Below, piece after piece: positions 20,201 to 31,134 of a stretch of 64,000 nt of DNA. The notes beneath the pieces are model-generated. The model was not told where the DNA came from, searched no databases, and saw nothing but the letters and a program-made list of their open reading frames with translations. Each line of letters opens with the position of its first letter. The stretch's first letter is position 1. A program made the position numbers and the translations under genes. Source of the DNA: Chrysemys picta bellii (lineage: Eukaryota > Chordata > Testudines > Emydidae); contig NC_088791.1 in assembly GCF_011386835.1 (NCBI RefSeq), positions 10,230,998 through 10,294,997 on the forward strand. Reading direction: 5' to 3'.

Positions 20201-21412
20201 TCATAGAATCACAGAATCAGAGAATATCAGGGTTGGAAGGGACCTCAGGAGGTCATCTAGTCCAACCCCCTGCTCAAAGCAGGACCAATACCCAACTAAA
20301 TCATCCCAGCCAGGGCTTTGTCAAGCCTGACCTTAAAAACCTCTAAGGAAGGAGATTCCACCACCTCCCTAAGTGACCCATTCCAGTGCTTTACCACCCT
20401 CCTAGTGAAACAGTTTTTCCTAATATCCAACCTAAACCTCCCCCACTGCAACTTGAGACCATTACTCCTTGTTCTGTCACCTGCTACCACTGAGAACAGT
20501 CTAGATCCATCCTCTTTGGAACCCCCTTTCAGGTAGTTGAAAGCAGCTATCAAATCCCCCCTCATTCTTCTCTTCTGCAGACTAAACAATCCCAATTCCC
20601 TCAGTCTCTCCTCATAAGTCATGTGCTCCAGCCCCCTAATCATTTTTGTTGCCCTCCGCTGGACTCTTTCCAATTTTTCCACATCCTTCTTGTAGTGTGA
20701 GGCCCCAAACTGGACACAGTACTCCAGATGAGGCTTCACCAACGTCGAATAAAGGGGAATTATCACGTCCCTCGATCTGCTGACAATGCCCCTACTTATA
20801 CAGTCCAAAATGCCATTAGCCTTCTTGGCAACAAGGGCACACTGTTGACTCATATCCAGTTTCTCGTCCACTGTAACCCCTAGGACCTTTTCTGCAGAAC
20901 TGCTGCCTAGCCATTCGGTCCCTAGTCTGTAGCAGTGCATGGGATTCTTCCTTCCTAAGTGCAGGACTCTGCACTTGTCCTTGTTGAACATCATCAGATT
21001 TCTTTTGGCCCAATCCTCTGATTTGTCTAGGTCCCTCTGTATGCTATCCCTACCCTCCAGGGTAGCTACCACTCCTCCCAATTTAGTGTCATTTGCAAAC
21101 TTGCTGAGGGTGCAGTCCACACCATCCTCTAGATCATTAATGAAGATATTGAATAAAACCAGCCCCAGGACTGACCCTTGGGGCACTCCGCTTGATATCG
21201 GCTGCCAACTAGACATGGAGCCATTGATCACTACCCATTGAGCCCGACGATCTAGCCAGCTTTCTATCCATACCTTATAGTCCATTCATCCAGCCCATAC
21301 TTCTTTAACTTGTTGGCAAGAATATTGTGGGAGACCGTATCAAAAGCTTTGCTAAAGTCAAGGAATAACACGTCCACTGCTTTCCCCTCATCCACAGAGC
21401 CAGTTATCTCGT
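20201..21412 (-). mobile_element. 5'-truncated CR1 LINE
   Basis: The plus strand begins with the reverse complement of the CR1 3' end ('atagaatcacagaatcagag', 'tatcagggttggaagggacc'). It extends upstream through ORF2 to about 21412, where it stops abruptly, as expected for 5' truncation. It is one of the best preserved LINE copies here. Confidence 0.9.
20296..21285 (-). pseudogene. CR1 ORF2 C-terminal part (reverse transcriptase end)
   Basis: A 329-codon open frame on the minus strand contains '[20 protein letters not shown]' and '[12 protein letters not shown]', where the catalytic FADD is FAND. It ends with the CR1-typical '[20 protein letters not shown]'. It lacks the endonuclease and most of the RT palm and fingers. 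The first methionine is internal to the ancestral protein, so no functional start is implied. Confidence 0.85.
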
Positions 21413-22830
21413 CGTTTCGGGGTCACAGGGAGAGCGAGCTCTTGGATTCAAGACCTAGGTAAAGTTTCCCTGAAATACATAGTCCAGCCCCAATTCTCCC
21501 TTTTCTGGGGAATTTTCCTGGACTGTCTCCCACAACTGAATAGCACAAGAACGTTTTGTGTCTCAGAGCCCCTGCTCTGGTACAACACTGTCACCTGCAG
21601 CTTCTCCCGAGGCCCCAGCTAACATGTAGGTCAGATTTCGCAGAGGGGGAGTTTGGGGTTTCCCTGCAACTTATGGGGGTTTGCACTGTTTCTGCACATA
21701 GCTATCTGGCCTCTGGCAGGGTGCCATGTTCCCCGTGCCACATGTGTGCAGAGAGCCCATGACGCTGGATCATCACGCCAACACTATGGAATCTCACGGG
21801 CGTGTGTCAACCTGCCGCTGACCCTAATGTGTCTGGGAGTCAACTGTGAGGGAAAGGGAAGAAAGGCCAGGCTTGAGAGCAATGGTAATTTGGGTGCATT
21901 GACATTAGCGATGGGCCCACGCCCAAATCCCAGATCTGTGGACTTTGAGGTGTGGGGGATCTGGATTCAAATTTTCACCTTGGTCCCTCTGTAATGGATG
22001 CCTGGCCAGGATTGTTTCAGAGCATGGAGTGCCATCCCACACTCCCATCCCAGCTGTCCTGCCTCCACAGGGATAGGCTGGGGCAGAGCCGGCCCTGCTA
22101 CTAAGGGTCCTGATCCTATGCGCGACATGGCTGCTCTGCTCCACAGCGATCCCGGCTCCCTCGCACCCGGCTCTTCCCCGCCATTGGCCCAAGCGCACCA
22201 GGTTTCCCCAGTCATTGGCTGCTGCAGACTTTCTCCCTTCACTCTGCTCCAGCAGAAGTCCAGGCTCCACTACTGGGATCCCCTATCTTTACCCTCCTTG
22301 TCCTCTTCCTCCTCCAGGAGATGCCCAGTTCCCCTTTTCCCTCTTCAGATCCTACTTTCCCTTCACCATATCCTCTTCTTCTCCCCAATTAGTCTCCACT
22401 GAGTCCTATCCTCCCCTCTCTCCAGGTCCCATCCTCCCCTCCCACAAGAGACCCCCCTCTCACCATATCCTTGCCTGCCCCCCAAGATCCCACCTACGTG
22501 ATCCTGTCCTCCCCTCCCATCTCTCCACATGCCCTCTTCCCCTCACTCAAGAGATCCCCAGATCCCATTTTTTCTTCCCTGTTGTCCCATTCCTTCTTGG
22601 GATGGGCGTGTGGGAAGTGGGGAGAAAGATCCAGACTGGTGAAGAGCTGCGTTAGATTGAGCCCGAGAGAGAGAAAGAGAGATGACTCCAAGGTGCAGTG
22701 AGTAAGTGAGTGTGACTGACACAGGGTGGAGGGCAGGGGCCAGGATTGAGAGCAAGGATGATGGGATGAGAGAAGAGGGAATGAGCTGATAATAGTCCAC
22801 CTTAATTGATTAGTCTCATTAGAGTTGGTA
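21413..22830. other. Intronic sequence, C/T-rich in part
   Basis: No gene or repeat family was recognised. 22270-22580 is pyrimidine-rich (many 'cctctccc' runs) without a regular period. Confidence 0.35.
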
Positions 22831-22833
22831 TTA

Positions 22834-23290
22834 GGGTGACCAGATCACGCAGGTGAAATATTGGGATGCGGGGGGTTGGGAGGAGATGGAGGGCGGAGCA
22901 AAAAAAAAAAAAGCTGGTGGCGGAGCTCCACACCCCGGCCCCCCCCCCAACAGCTTGCCTCCGCTTTGTCTCCACCTCCTCCCTCCCTCCAGCGCTTGCG
23001 CCGCCATACAGCTGATCAGCGCAAGCCTGGGGGGGGGGGGGGGGAGGAATGTGGCGTGCTTGGGGAAGAGGCGGGGCCAGGGCGGGGATTTGAGGAGGGA
23101 TCCAATGGGGCACTGAGGGGGTGGGGTTGGAGACGGGTCCAGGGAGGGGATTTGGGGAGGGATCCAATGAGGGAATGAAGGGGCGGAGTCAGGGCGGGAG
23201 GGGGCAGGGGGGCGCGAGCCTGTGAGCGGAGGCAAAATATTGGGACAATTCGTGTCCCGACCGAAGGTAGGTCGGGACGCGGGACAAATA
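22834..23290. mobile_element. GC-rich TIR element, right end unclear
   Basis: The left end GGGTGACCAGATCACGC follows TA and matches the ends of the complete element at 42551-42670. The interior holds an A-run, GC-rich tandem-like 'ggggcggagtcagggcggga', and a palindromic core at 22981-23030 related to that at 14163-14215. The expected right end (GGTCACCC) is missing. Confidence 0.5.
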
Positions 23291-23330
23291 AGCAAATGTC
23301 TCTGGCATGGATAAGCAGAGCCCACTTCCT

Positions 23331-23410
23331 CCCCACAGCTCCCCCTCCCCTCCCTGGCCTGGGAACGCAGTGCTACCTGCCCCACAGCTCCCCCTCCCCT
23401 CCCTGGCCTG
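23331..23410 (+). repeat. 31-bp direct repeat, 49-bp period, two copies
   Basis: The block starting CCCCACAGCTCCCCCTCCCC and ending GGCCTG is present exactly at 23331-23361 and 23380-23410. Confidence 0.85.
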
Positions 23411-23624
23411 AGTAGCCAGAACGTCCCCTCCTCTGTGGCCAGGGCAATGAGAACTCCCCCCTGCCCTTTCAGGACATGTTCACTACTAAAACGGACATCC
23501 CCAGACTGGGCACCGTGGGAACCCTGACCTTGCCAGCTTTAGTCCCCACCGGCTCTAAGCTGGAGGGAGGCAGTTGTGGGCTGGGAGCGGAGTGGGTTCA
23601 GACAGCTTGTGACCCATGATTATA

Positions 23625-23861
23625 ATAATAATAATTATTATTATTATTAAAATGGGTGATTCAGGGTGCTGGGTATTACTGGTATTACGGTAGCACCTAG
23701 AGGCTCTGGCTGAGATCAGGGCCCCATTGTGCTGGGGGCTGCACAGACAGAGTGACAGACCTGCCCCAAAGAGCTTGCAATATAAACAGACAAGACAGTG
23801 ACAGAGTGAGAGAAGGGAAGTATTACTATTCCTGTTCTACACGTGGGGAATGGCGAAACTT
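23625..23861 (-). repeat. MIR-type SINE with LINE-like tail
   Basis: Opens with (ATT)n, then 'attacggtagcacctagagg', 'gagatcagggccccattgtg' and 'aaagagcttgcaatataaac', the reverse of the extended MIR tail. It is interrupted at a TTA by the next element. Confidence 0.6.
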
Positions 23862-23862
23862 A

Positions 23863-24536
23863 GGGTACGTCTACACTGCAAGAAAATCCAGCAGCACCGA
23901 GTCTCAACTGACTCAGGCTTATGGTGCTTGCAGTGCAGAGCTAAAAATACCAGTGTAGATGATACCATTGGGGTGAGAGACTGGGGTCTAGACCCACCCC
24001 CCGTTGGCAGGTTTCAGAGACCCAGGCCCCTGACCAAGGAGGAATGTCTACACTCATAGCATGAGGAGTGTTGCCAACTGTCTAATCGCAGAAACCCAAA
24101 GACACGTGCCCCGCCCCTGCCCTGAGGCCCCGCCCTGCCCCACCCCTTCTCTGAGGCCCCGCCCCCATTCACTCCATCCCCCCCCCTTCATCGCTCGCTC
24201 TCCCCCACCCTCACTCACTTTCACCGGGCTGGGGCAGGTGGTTGGGGTGCGGGAGAGGATGCGAGCTCTGGGCTGGGGGAGCTGCGTGGAGCCAGGGCAG
24301 GTAGGGAGCCTGCCTTAGCCACACTGTGCCACTGACCATTCTTTGAGTGGCCTATTAAGATCTTCCAGATTGTTTTCAGTAGCCACTGGGAGATCAATTC
24401 CGGGAGACTCCTGGCCAATCCGGGGGGGTTGGCAACCCTAATGCGTGGGTGAGCCCCACGAGCCCAAGTCAGTTAACCCGTGCTCTGAGACTTGCTGCAA
24501 TGGGTTTTTTCTGCAGCACAGACATAGGGTCAAACT
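23863..24536. mobile_element. Harbinger-like MITE carrying a nested MITE
   Basis: The left end GGGTACGTCTACACTGCAAG follows TTA. The right arm before 24536 ('gagccccacgagcccaagtc', 'tgctgcaatgggtttt') is the inverted counterpart of the usual left arm of this family. The insertion at 24067-24439 lies in its middle. The right terminus is diverged. Confidence 0.5.
24067..24439. mobile_element. MITE nested in the Harbinger-like element
   Basis: The ends AGTGTTGCCAACTG and GGTTGGCAACCCT are inverted and belong to the same family as 12605-12725. The interior is GC-rich with 'ggccccgccc' repeats. I could not establish a convincing target duplication. Confidence 0.6.
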
Positions 24537-24604
24537 GTGAACCTTTTGCTAACGTTGAATAGACCCTTACTCCGCAAGTAATCCCATTGAATTCACTACT
24601 CACT

Positions 24605-24970
24605 GAGAGTAAGGGTCTCACAACCTGGGCCAGAGAGATCATGTGACTTGCCCAAAGTCCCAAATGGCGTCTCAGGAAGAGCTGGGAAGTGAACCCTGAT
24701 CTCCTGAGTCCCAGTGCAGTGCCTTCACCTCATCCTTGGTTTCAGGAGCAATGGGTTCTGTTCCTGCCTCTGCCACAGACTTGCTGTGTGACCTTGTACA
24801 AGTCATTTCCTCTCTCTGTGCCTCCATTTCCCATCTGTAACAATGGGAATAATATCAACCTCGCAGGGGTGTCGTGTGACGATTAATTGGCTCTGAACAA
24901 AGCCCTTTGAGATCCGTGGACCAGATGCTGTACAAGTGCAAAGTATAAATTTCATATTATTAAAATAATC
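24605..24970. repeat. Two MIR-type fragments in opposite orientation
   Basis: 24620-24720 is a reverse MIR core ('catgtgacttgcccaaagtc'). 24740-24970 is a forward MIR ('gcctctgccacagacttgct', 'gtgcctccatttcccatctg', 'gccctttgagatccgtgg'). Confidence 0.6.
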
Positions 24971-26997
24971 GATCAATGGGTAGAGCCCGGAGGGTTGGAG
25001 TTAACACCATTTGTTCTTCATGGAAGCGGGTGAGGAAATGGGATTCCGTATTAAGAAATCTGATTCCACCCAGCTCTGGGCTGGGATCAGATTCCTTAAT
25101 CTTTGTACTGATCAGTTAAACAGAGCCAGGACATGTTTGTTTGTTAAATGTGCAGCCGATACTGAGGTAGCAGGAGTGGTTAAAGCACAGAGGGAAGCGG
25201 CTCTTTTACACCATAATCTTATGAGAATGGGCTCAAGGGTGGAATAGGACATGTTATATGTCTTAAGTGTAATGCGATGCCATTGGGTAGAAGCAATGCC
25301 CAAGCTAATTACAGTGTGAACAGCACTGAATTAGATTATACAGCAGTGGGAAAGGATCCCCGTGTATTGACAGACCTGATATTTTAGAGTTACTGATGTT
25401 TTATTACAGGGAAACAGAGTTGTTGGCAGCACAGGTTATTTTCCTGGATACGCAGTAATAAAGAAGGCATCAGATGCACTGGGTAAGGGAATACAGCAGT
25501 CAAGGAAACATTATGAGGTTCAGGGGCTATGCAGGGTCTTATCAGAGAAGTCGTATCAGTGGTTGGTTTTTAATCTATTCAGTCCACTTGTCTCAAATAG
25601 CTCAGCTGTTTAGACGGGCGGTAATTCTTTCATGTGACTCACATTTTGATAGTGGACATATATTTCAACAACCCTTAACATATGTGTAGCTGGTAGTGAT
25701 GCCTATAGTTAAGGTTGGCTGACAGTTCCCATTATAAGACCCTGTTTTCAGTTGTTTATAACTTTGCCAAACTGAAATAATTTTGGCTGAAATTTTCCAT
25801 GCCGGGTATTGCCTCGGGCTGATTCTTTTATTTCAGTATTTTTAAATTTCAGCTAAAACGGTTCGGCCATTTCTGAGAATGAGATTAGGGGAAAATGCTT
25901 TAGCACCTCTCTGCTTTGACCCAGGCACTTGAAACTTGGCATGGGGTTTGCCTTTTGTCAGGGCTGTGCCTTTTGCTGCCCCATGAAAATCCACCCAAAT
26001 TTGGACACGTTACCAGCCTTAAAAAAAAAAAAAACTTGATTGCACATTCTCAGTAGAGACTTGTTAGAGTTTGGCCCCTAAATTTGCTGAAGATTCCATC
26101 TGCACTGGGCATGCTCCAGCCTAGGGATTCAGGGTGTGAGCAGGACTTTCTCTGCAATTGTTCCTTCCACCAGCCAGATTTGTCTATGGTGTCGGGCACA
26201 TATACCGAGAGCAAAGAGGCAGTCTCTCCTGTTCTCTCAATGCTCCCTCTGCTGGCACCCAGGAAGGGTGGAGGAGCAGAAGGAGAAAGCTGCCTGACTG
26301 GAATGCAGCGGAATGGGAGAATAGGAAGAGTAAAGCAGGAATCAAGGAGTGGATGGGGACAGGAGCGAGGATACAGGGCCGGAGCCAAGGTGGGGCAGAT
26401 AGGAGCTGCAGCAGAATTGTCTATAACTACTAAAGCACATTCCCCTCCAGAACCTGGAACTGAACCCAGGAGTCCGAGTCTCACCATTCCTCTGCCGTCA
26501 GTAAAGAGCTGTGAAATTTTCTGGCATACGTTGTGTCTCATCTTCCTCTAGTGGCCTGTCCACGTAAGGGTAACCTGCAACTGCTATCAGTTCCTTTGTT
26601 AGCTCCTGTGGTAGAGGTCTGTGCTGTTGATCTAATGGGCTGAACCCTGCTGGTGACCCAAGCTGGGGATCACTATGGCTCCATTGGATATAATTTCTGT
26701 TTGGTCACATTGTTGCATTGTTTTTAAATTAGGAAATTACATTTTAAAAGCAAATAAATAAAATGTTAAGGCTGCAGAATCCAGCACTCACGTGTTAAGA
26801 AATGGTAAAATTAAGACTGTGTGGGGAAAAGTAGTACGTGACCACGCAATGAAAGGCTGTATCATAATGCATGTGCACGGGGGGGGCGGAGGGGTGCAAA
26901 TTAAGGGTGCAGAGGGAACCCAATTGTGGCATCTCCTAACTCTTGAGTGCTTGACTTTGCAACCTTGACATTATATTAACATAGTTCATTGGCTGGA
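24971..26997. other. Intronic sequence, nothing clearly recognised
   Basis: About 2 kb without exon evidence. An old repeat is likely at 25770-26000 (a Repbase-like 'ggctgaaattttccatgccg' segment), family unknown. A 14-base A run lies at about 26020. Confidence 0.3.
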
Positions 26998-27192
26998 ATA
27001 ATTATTTATATTACAGCAGCACTTGAGATCCCAGCTGAGATCAGAGCCTTGTTGTACAAACATTTACTGAGAGCCAGTCCTTGTCCTGAAAGGCTTACAG
27101 TCTAAATAGACATGACTGGCATAGGGTGGAACAGGAGACAAAGGGGAGGGTCACACAGCAGGTGAGTGGCAGAGCTGGGAATAGCTCCTGGG
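26998..27192 (-). repeat. MIR-type SINE, later split by CR1 and hAT
   Basis: Extended-tail motifs ('cagctgagatcagagccttg', 'ggcttacagtctaaatagac') lead to 'gtggcagagctggga'. The expected continuation 'tcctgagtcccagttcaatg' appears at 27919 after a CR1 and is cut again by a hAT at 27946. Confidence 0.65.
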
Positions 27193-27196
27193 TTTC

Positions 27197-27915
27197 ATAG
27201 AATCATAGAATATCAGGGTTGGAAGGGACCTCAAGAGGTCATCTAGTCCAACCCCCTGCTCAAAGCAGGACCAATTCCCAACTAAATCATCCCAGCCAGG
27301 GCTTTGTCAAGCCGGGCCTTAAAAACCTCCGAGGAAGGAGACTCCACCACCTCCATAGGTAACGGATTCCAGTGCTTCACCACCCTCCTAGTGAAATAGT
27401 GTTTCCTAATATCCAACCTGGACCTCCCACACTGCAACTTGAGACCATTGCTCCTTGTTCTGTCATCTGCCACCACTGAGAACAGTCGAGCTCCATCCTC
27501 TTTGGAACCCCCCTTCAGGTAGTTGAAGGCTGCTATCAAATCCCCCCTCATTCTTCTCTTTTGGAGACTAAACAATCCCAGTTCCCTCAGCCTCTCCTCA
27601 TAAGTCATGTGCTCCAGACCCCTAATCATTTTTGTTGCCCTCTGCTGGACTCTTTCCAATTTTTCCACATCCTTCTTGTAGTGTGGGGCCCAAAACTGGA
27701 CACAGTATTCCAGATGAGGCCTCACCAATGTCGAATAAAGGGGAACGATCACGTTCCTCGATCTGCTGGCAATGCCCCTACTTATACAGCCCAAAATGCC
27801 GTTAGCCTTCTTGGCAACAAGAGCACACTGTTGACTCATATCCAGCTTCTCGTCCACTGTGACCCCTAGGTCCTTTTCTGCAGAACTGCTACCTAGCCAT
27901 TCGGTCCCTAGTCTG
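27197..27915 (-). mobile_element. 5'-truncated CR1 LINE inside a SINE
   Basis: The reverse of the CR1 3' end ('atagaatcatagaatatcag') is followed by ORF2 C-terminal sequence. TTTC occurs on both sides (27193-27196 and 27916-27919), a possible short target duplication. Confidence 0.85.
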
Positions 27916-28085
27916 TTTCCTGAGTCCCAGTTCAATGCCCTAGACCAGTGGTCCCCAAACTGTGGGACACGCCCTCTAGGGGGTGCAGAGGAACGTTTGG
28001 GGGGGGTGCATAGTGGTGCCTGGACCAGCGCCCACAGGGGGTGGGGAGGGAGCAACAGCGCCACCCAGCCCTGCTCTGTCCCCAC
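27282..28085 (-). pseudogene. CR1 ORF2 C-terminus read through into a hAT element
   Basis: From codon ~58 on (up to about 27914) the frame is CR1 ORF2 ('[20 protein letters not shown]', '[20 protein letters not shown]'). The first part is chance reading of the neighbouring SINE and hAT sequence. It has no catalytic motif. Confidence 0.8.
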
Positions 28086-28431
28086 TCCCAGCCGCAGATC
28101 TATTTGGCCCCTTGCTCTGCTCCCAACCCAGCTCCACCCCCAGCTTCAGCTCCACTCTGCCCCCAGCCCAGCTCCACCCCCAGCCCGGTTCCAACCCCAG
28201 CTGCAGCTCCACTCCTCCCCCTGCTCTGCCTGCCCCCACCCCAGCTCTGCCCTCATTCCCTCTCTGCTCCCAGACCAGCCCTGGCGCAAGCCCCAGCTCC
28301 TCATCCCCAGCTCTGCCTTCATCCCAAGCTCCGCTGCTGAGCCAACCGTGCAGTAATGGGGGGACGAGGGGACGGACAGATTCTATTACTGATAAGGGGG
28401 GGGCGCGAGAGGAAAAGTTTGAGCACCACTG
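27946..28431. mobile_element. Non-autonomous hAT element
   Basis: The ends CAGTGGTCCCCAAACTGTGG and AGTTTGAGCACCACTG are inverted. The flanks CCCTAGAC (27938-27945) and TCCTGGAC (28432-28439) match at six of eight positions. The interior has a C-rich tandem-like block with 'cccagctccaccccc' units. Confidence 0.75.
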
Positions 28432-28565
28432 TCCTGGACCACGCTGTCTCACCAGTTCCCCTTGGAAGTCTCTTACATGGGGTCATGCTGCTCAGTGGGA
28501 GGAAAGGTGCAGTCTGACTGAGAGCTGAAACACATTTTTGGCTACAGTCACCAGAATTCTGATCA

Positions 28566-28653
28566 GGGCCCAGATCCCCAAAGGTATTTAGGTGCCTTGC
28601 TCCTACTGAAATCAACAGGAGCTCGGCATCTAAATACCTTTGAGGATCTGGGC
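28566..28653. repeat. Palindromic fossil MITE
   Basis: GGGCCCAGATCCCCAAAGG and CCTTTGAGGATCTGGGCC are inverted ends. Inner pairs TATTTAGGTGCC and GGCATCTAAATA extend the stem to the centre, so almost the full 88 bases fold back. Confidence 0.8.
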
Positions 28654-28798
28654 CTACGTGTCTGTCTGACTGACTTCAGCAAAGCAGGGCATGTCATTAG
28701 TCCTGTAATGAGAGGATTTGGCCATGAGGTGTGTATATCCCTCAAATAACTCTTGCATCAGTTTTTTGACATCAGGCCAGTAGCCTTTCATTCTGGGC

Positions 28799-29434
28799 TT
28801 CCTGCCTTCCCCGGCACCACATCGCCTGTTGCCCCCACTGGCACCCTGCGCTCCCCACCCCACCCATCCCCCCATTGCCCTGGCCCCCATTGCCTCCCTG
28901 GGCTCCTGACCCAGCCCCCCATCGCCCCGGCCTCCGCTGCTTCTCCCGACCCCCATTGCCTACCTGGGCTCCCCACCCAGCCCCCCATCACCCCAGCCTC
29001 CGCTGCTTCTCCTGGCCCCTCACCCATCCCCCCAGCCTCTGCTACTTCTTCCGGCCTCTCACCCATCTGCCTCGCCAGGCTCCTCACCCACCTCCCCATT
29101 GCCCCTGGCCCCTGCTGCCTCCCTCGGCTCCCCACCCATCCCCCCATCCCTTCCCCCGGCCTCCACTGCCTCTCCCAGCCCCGCACCCATCCTCCCAGCC
29201 CCCACTGCCTCTCTGGGCTCCCCATTGCCCCTGTTCCCTCCTGCCTTCCCAGGCTCCCCTCCCCCATTGCCCCTAGGCCCTGCTGGCCTCCCCCCACACC
29301 CAATTGCCTCAAGCTCCCTTCTGCGACCTTGCACCCTATGCCTGCCACGCTCCTTGCCTCTTGATCATGGTGCCACCACTAACCACAGCGCCCTGGGCAG
29401 CTGCCCACGTTACCCACCCGTAAGGCCGGCCCTG
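28799..29434. repeat. C-rich tandem-like region, probably inside a GGCCGGCCCTG-ended element
   Basis: Irregular units of about 40-60 bases built from 'gcctccctgggctccccacc' and 'ccccattgcccc' fill the region. The right border TAAGGCCGGCCCTG resembles an outer end of the CAGGGCCGG hAT type seen at 13892 and 54268. CTGGGCTT on the left and CTGGGCTA on the right could be a target duplication, but the left end of the element does not match well. The open frames here reflect base composition. Confidence 0.5.
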
Positions 29435-30034
29435 CTGGGCTATTCCCAGTCTCCTCATGTCACTTTTCCTCCAGTGTTTTGTGTCCATTTTCTGCTGTAA
29501 GAGTGGCGTGCAGAAATCTCTCATCCTCATTTCCCACTGGCATTCCCTCGGAGAGGGCTGACTTGTGGTATTCAGAGCAGTTAGCATTCTATCCTTCCAG
29601 CCCTCTGGAGACCCAGCATTTAAAATTCCCCATCCAGCTTGCAGCAGCAGTAAAGAAGACTAATGAGACATTGGCTCCTAGCAAGAAGGGGGTATATTAT
29701 ACGAGCACAAAGATAGTGTGCCGCTGTCACGTTCCCGATCTGCTAACTCAGGCTGCAAATCTCATGAGAGTAGCTGAGATCTCCAGTTCCTACACTTCCA
29801 GCCCAACCCAGGAAGTGAGAAACTTTCCCCCAATCAGCGGTTTAGGCTTTGAATGATGATTCTTGTCTCATCCAGGCTCGGTGACAGGAAAGAAGCCCGG
29901 GGCCAAAGTTTGGATGCCCACCTAGGCTGCCCCAAATCTCAGACATGCTCAGGGGGGTTGGACCCATCTCTAGTTCATACCTGGCAGCTGCATTCTGCTG
30001 TATAATATTCTGATTATTTAATTGAGATAATTGG
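29435..30034. other. Intronic sequence, nothing recognised
   Basis: No exon or repeat family identified. Confidence 0.35.
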
Positions 30035-30200
30035 TCATGCAGCAGCACCAAGAGAGCTCATTCGAAGACCAGAGTCCCATTATGCTAGGGGCTGTACATG
30101 CACCTAATAAGAAACCATCCCTGCTCCAAAGAGTGAGGCGTCTTCGTACAGATACTTCTCAGTCCCTCCCCTTGCACACAAGTTTGGAAGTAGGTGAACA
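30035..30200 (-). repeat. MIR-type SINE tail fragment
   Basis: 'ccagagtcccattatgctag', 'gggctgtacatgcacctaat' and 'ccctgctccaaagagtg' match the extended MIR tail in reverse. Confidence 0.45.
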
Positions 30201-30559
30201 ATTTAACACCCACACTTAATCTTCTGAGCAGACTTGAATGGAAGCAATATTGCTGCTATTAATACAATCCATTGAAACAACCTTTGCAAATTCATACCAT
30301 TAGCTTAATGGCAAAAGGTAATTGGCATGCAGTTGGAGCTGTCCTGTTATATTAACCCTGTGGGTTTCTCGGCAGACATCTTCCTCTCGCTGAATGTGAC
30401 GGGCAACCAGCATGGAGCCTGTATTTTTCATGCTGGTTGAAAAAAGATTTGGATGGAAATCGTCTCAAGCCTAGCCATTCATATTCTAGTCCCATGTTCA
30501 CGGGGCCCTCCCGAGATGATCCGAGACAATATAAAACAGCACAGATAATATTAGCACCC

Positions 30560-30905
30560 CTGGAACACTTTACACTTTCAAAGTAGTGTCCGACCCTTAC
30601 TCCATCCTCACAGCCTCTGGGAGGGAGAGAGGTCATAGAAATCATAGAATCATAGAATATCAGGGTTGGAAGGGACCTCAGGAGGTCATCTAGTCCAACC
30701 CCCTGCTCAAAGCAGGAGCAATCCCCAGACAGATTTTTGCCCCAGATCCCTAAATGGCCCCCTCATGGATTGAACTCACAACCCTGGGTTTAGCAGGCCA
30801 ATGCTCAAACCACTGAGCTATCCCTCCCCCCAAATATTATGAGGTGAATATTATTAGCCCCATTTTATGGATGGGGAAACTGAGACCCAAATGTGTTAGA
30901 GCAAA
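30560..30905 (-). repeat. MIR-like fragment split by a SINE
   Basis: 'cactttacactttcaaagta' on the left and 'tattagccccattttatgg' with 'atggggaaactgagaccc' on the right read as a reverse MIR interrupted at 30633-30831. Confidence 0.45.
30633..30831 (-). mobile_element. Tortoise PolIII/SINE with a second type of CR1 tail
   Basis: The minus strand reads GGGGGGAGGGATAGCTCAG, then the same tRNA-like A and B boxes as 5020-5225. The tail, however, is the CR1 3' end of the 'ggttggactagatgacctcc' type finishing in repeated ATTCTATG. The two SINEs share a head but not a tail. Confidence 0.8.
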
Positions 30906-31134
30906 CATTTTCCAAAGTGGCTGTTGATTTGGGGTGCGTAATTGGGACACTTAGGGCTGGCTTTCCCCAGTGCATTCACAGCTGCCATTGAGTTTGACTA
31001 GAATCGTGGCTGTTTAGCATCTCTGAGAATCTCTGAGCCTCAAAATCAGTGGCCACTTATGAAAACTGCGTCCTCAGTGAATTGCCTCCGGACAGCTAGT
31101 GAGCGAGGGAAAGTTGGGAATCCCTTATGTCCTT

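Noticed and set aside
28753..29364. Pro-rich plus-strand frame of 203 codons and Gly-rich minus-strand counterpart
   Set aside because: Low-complexity C-rich repeat; no domain and no splice or start context.
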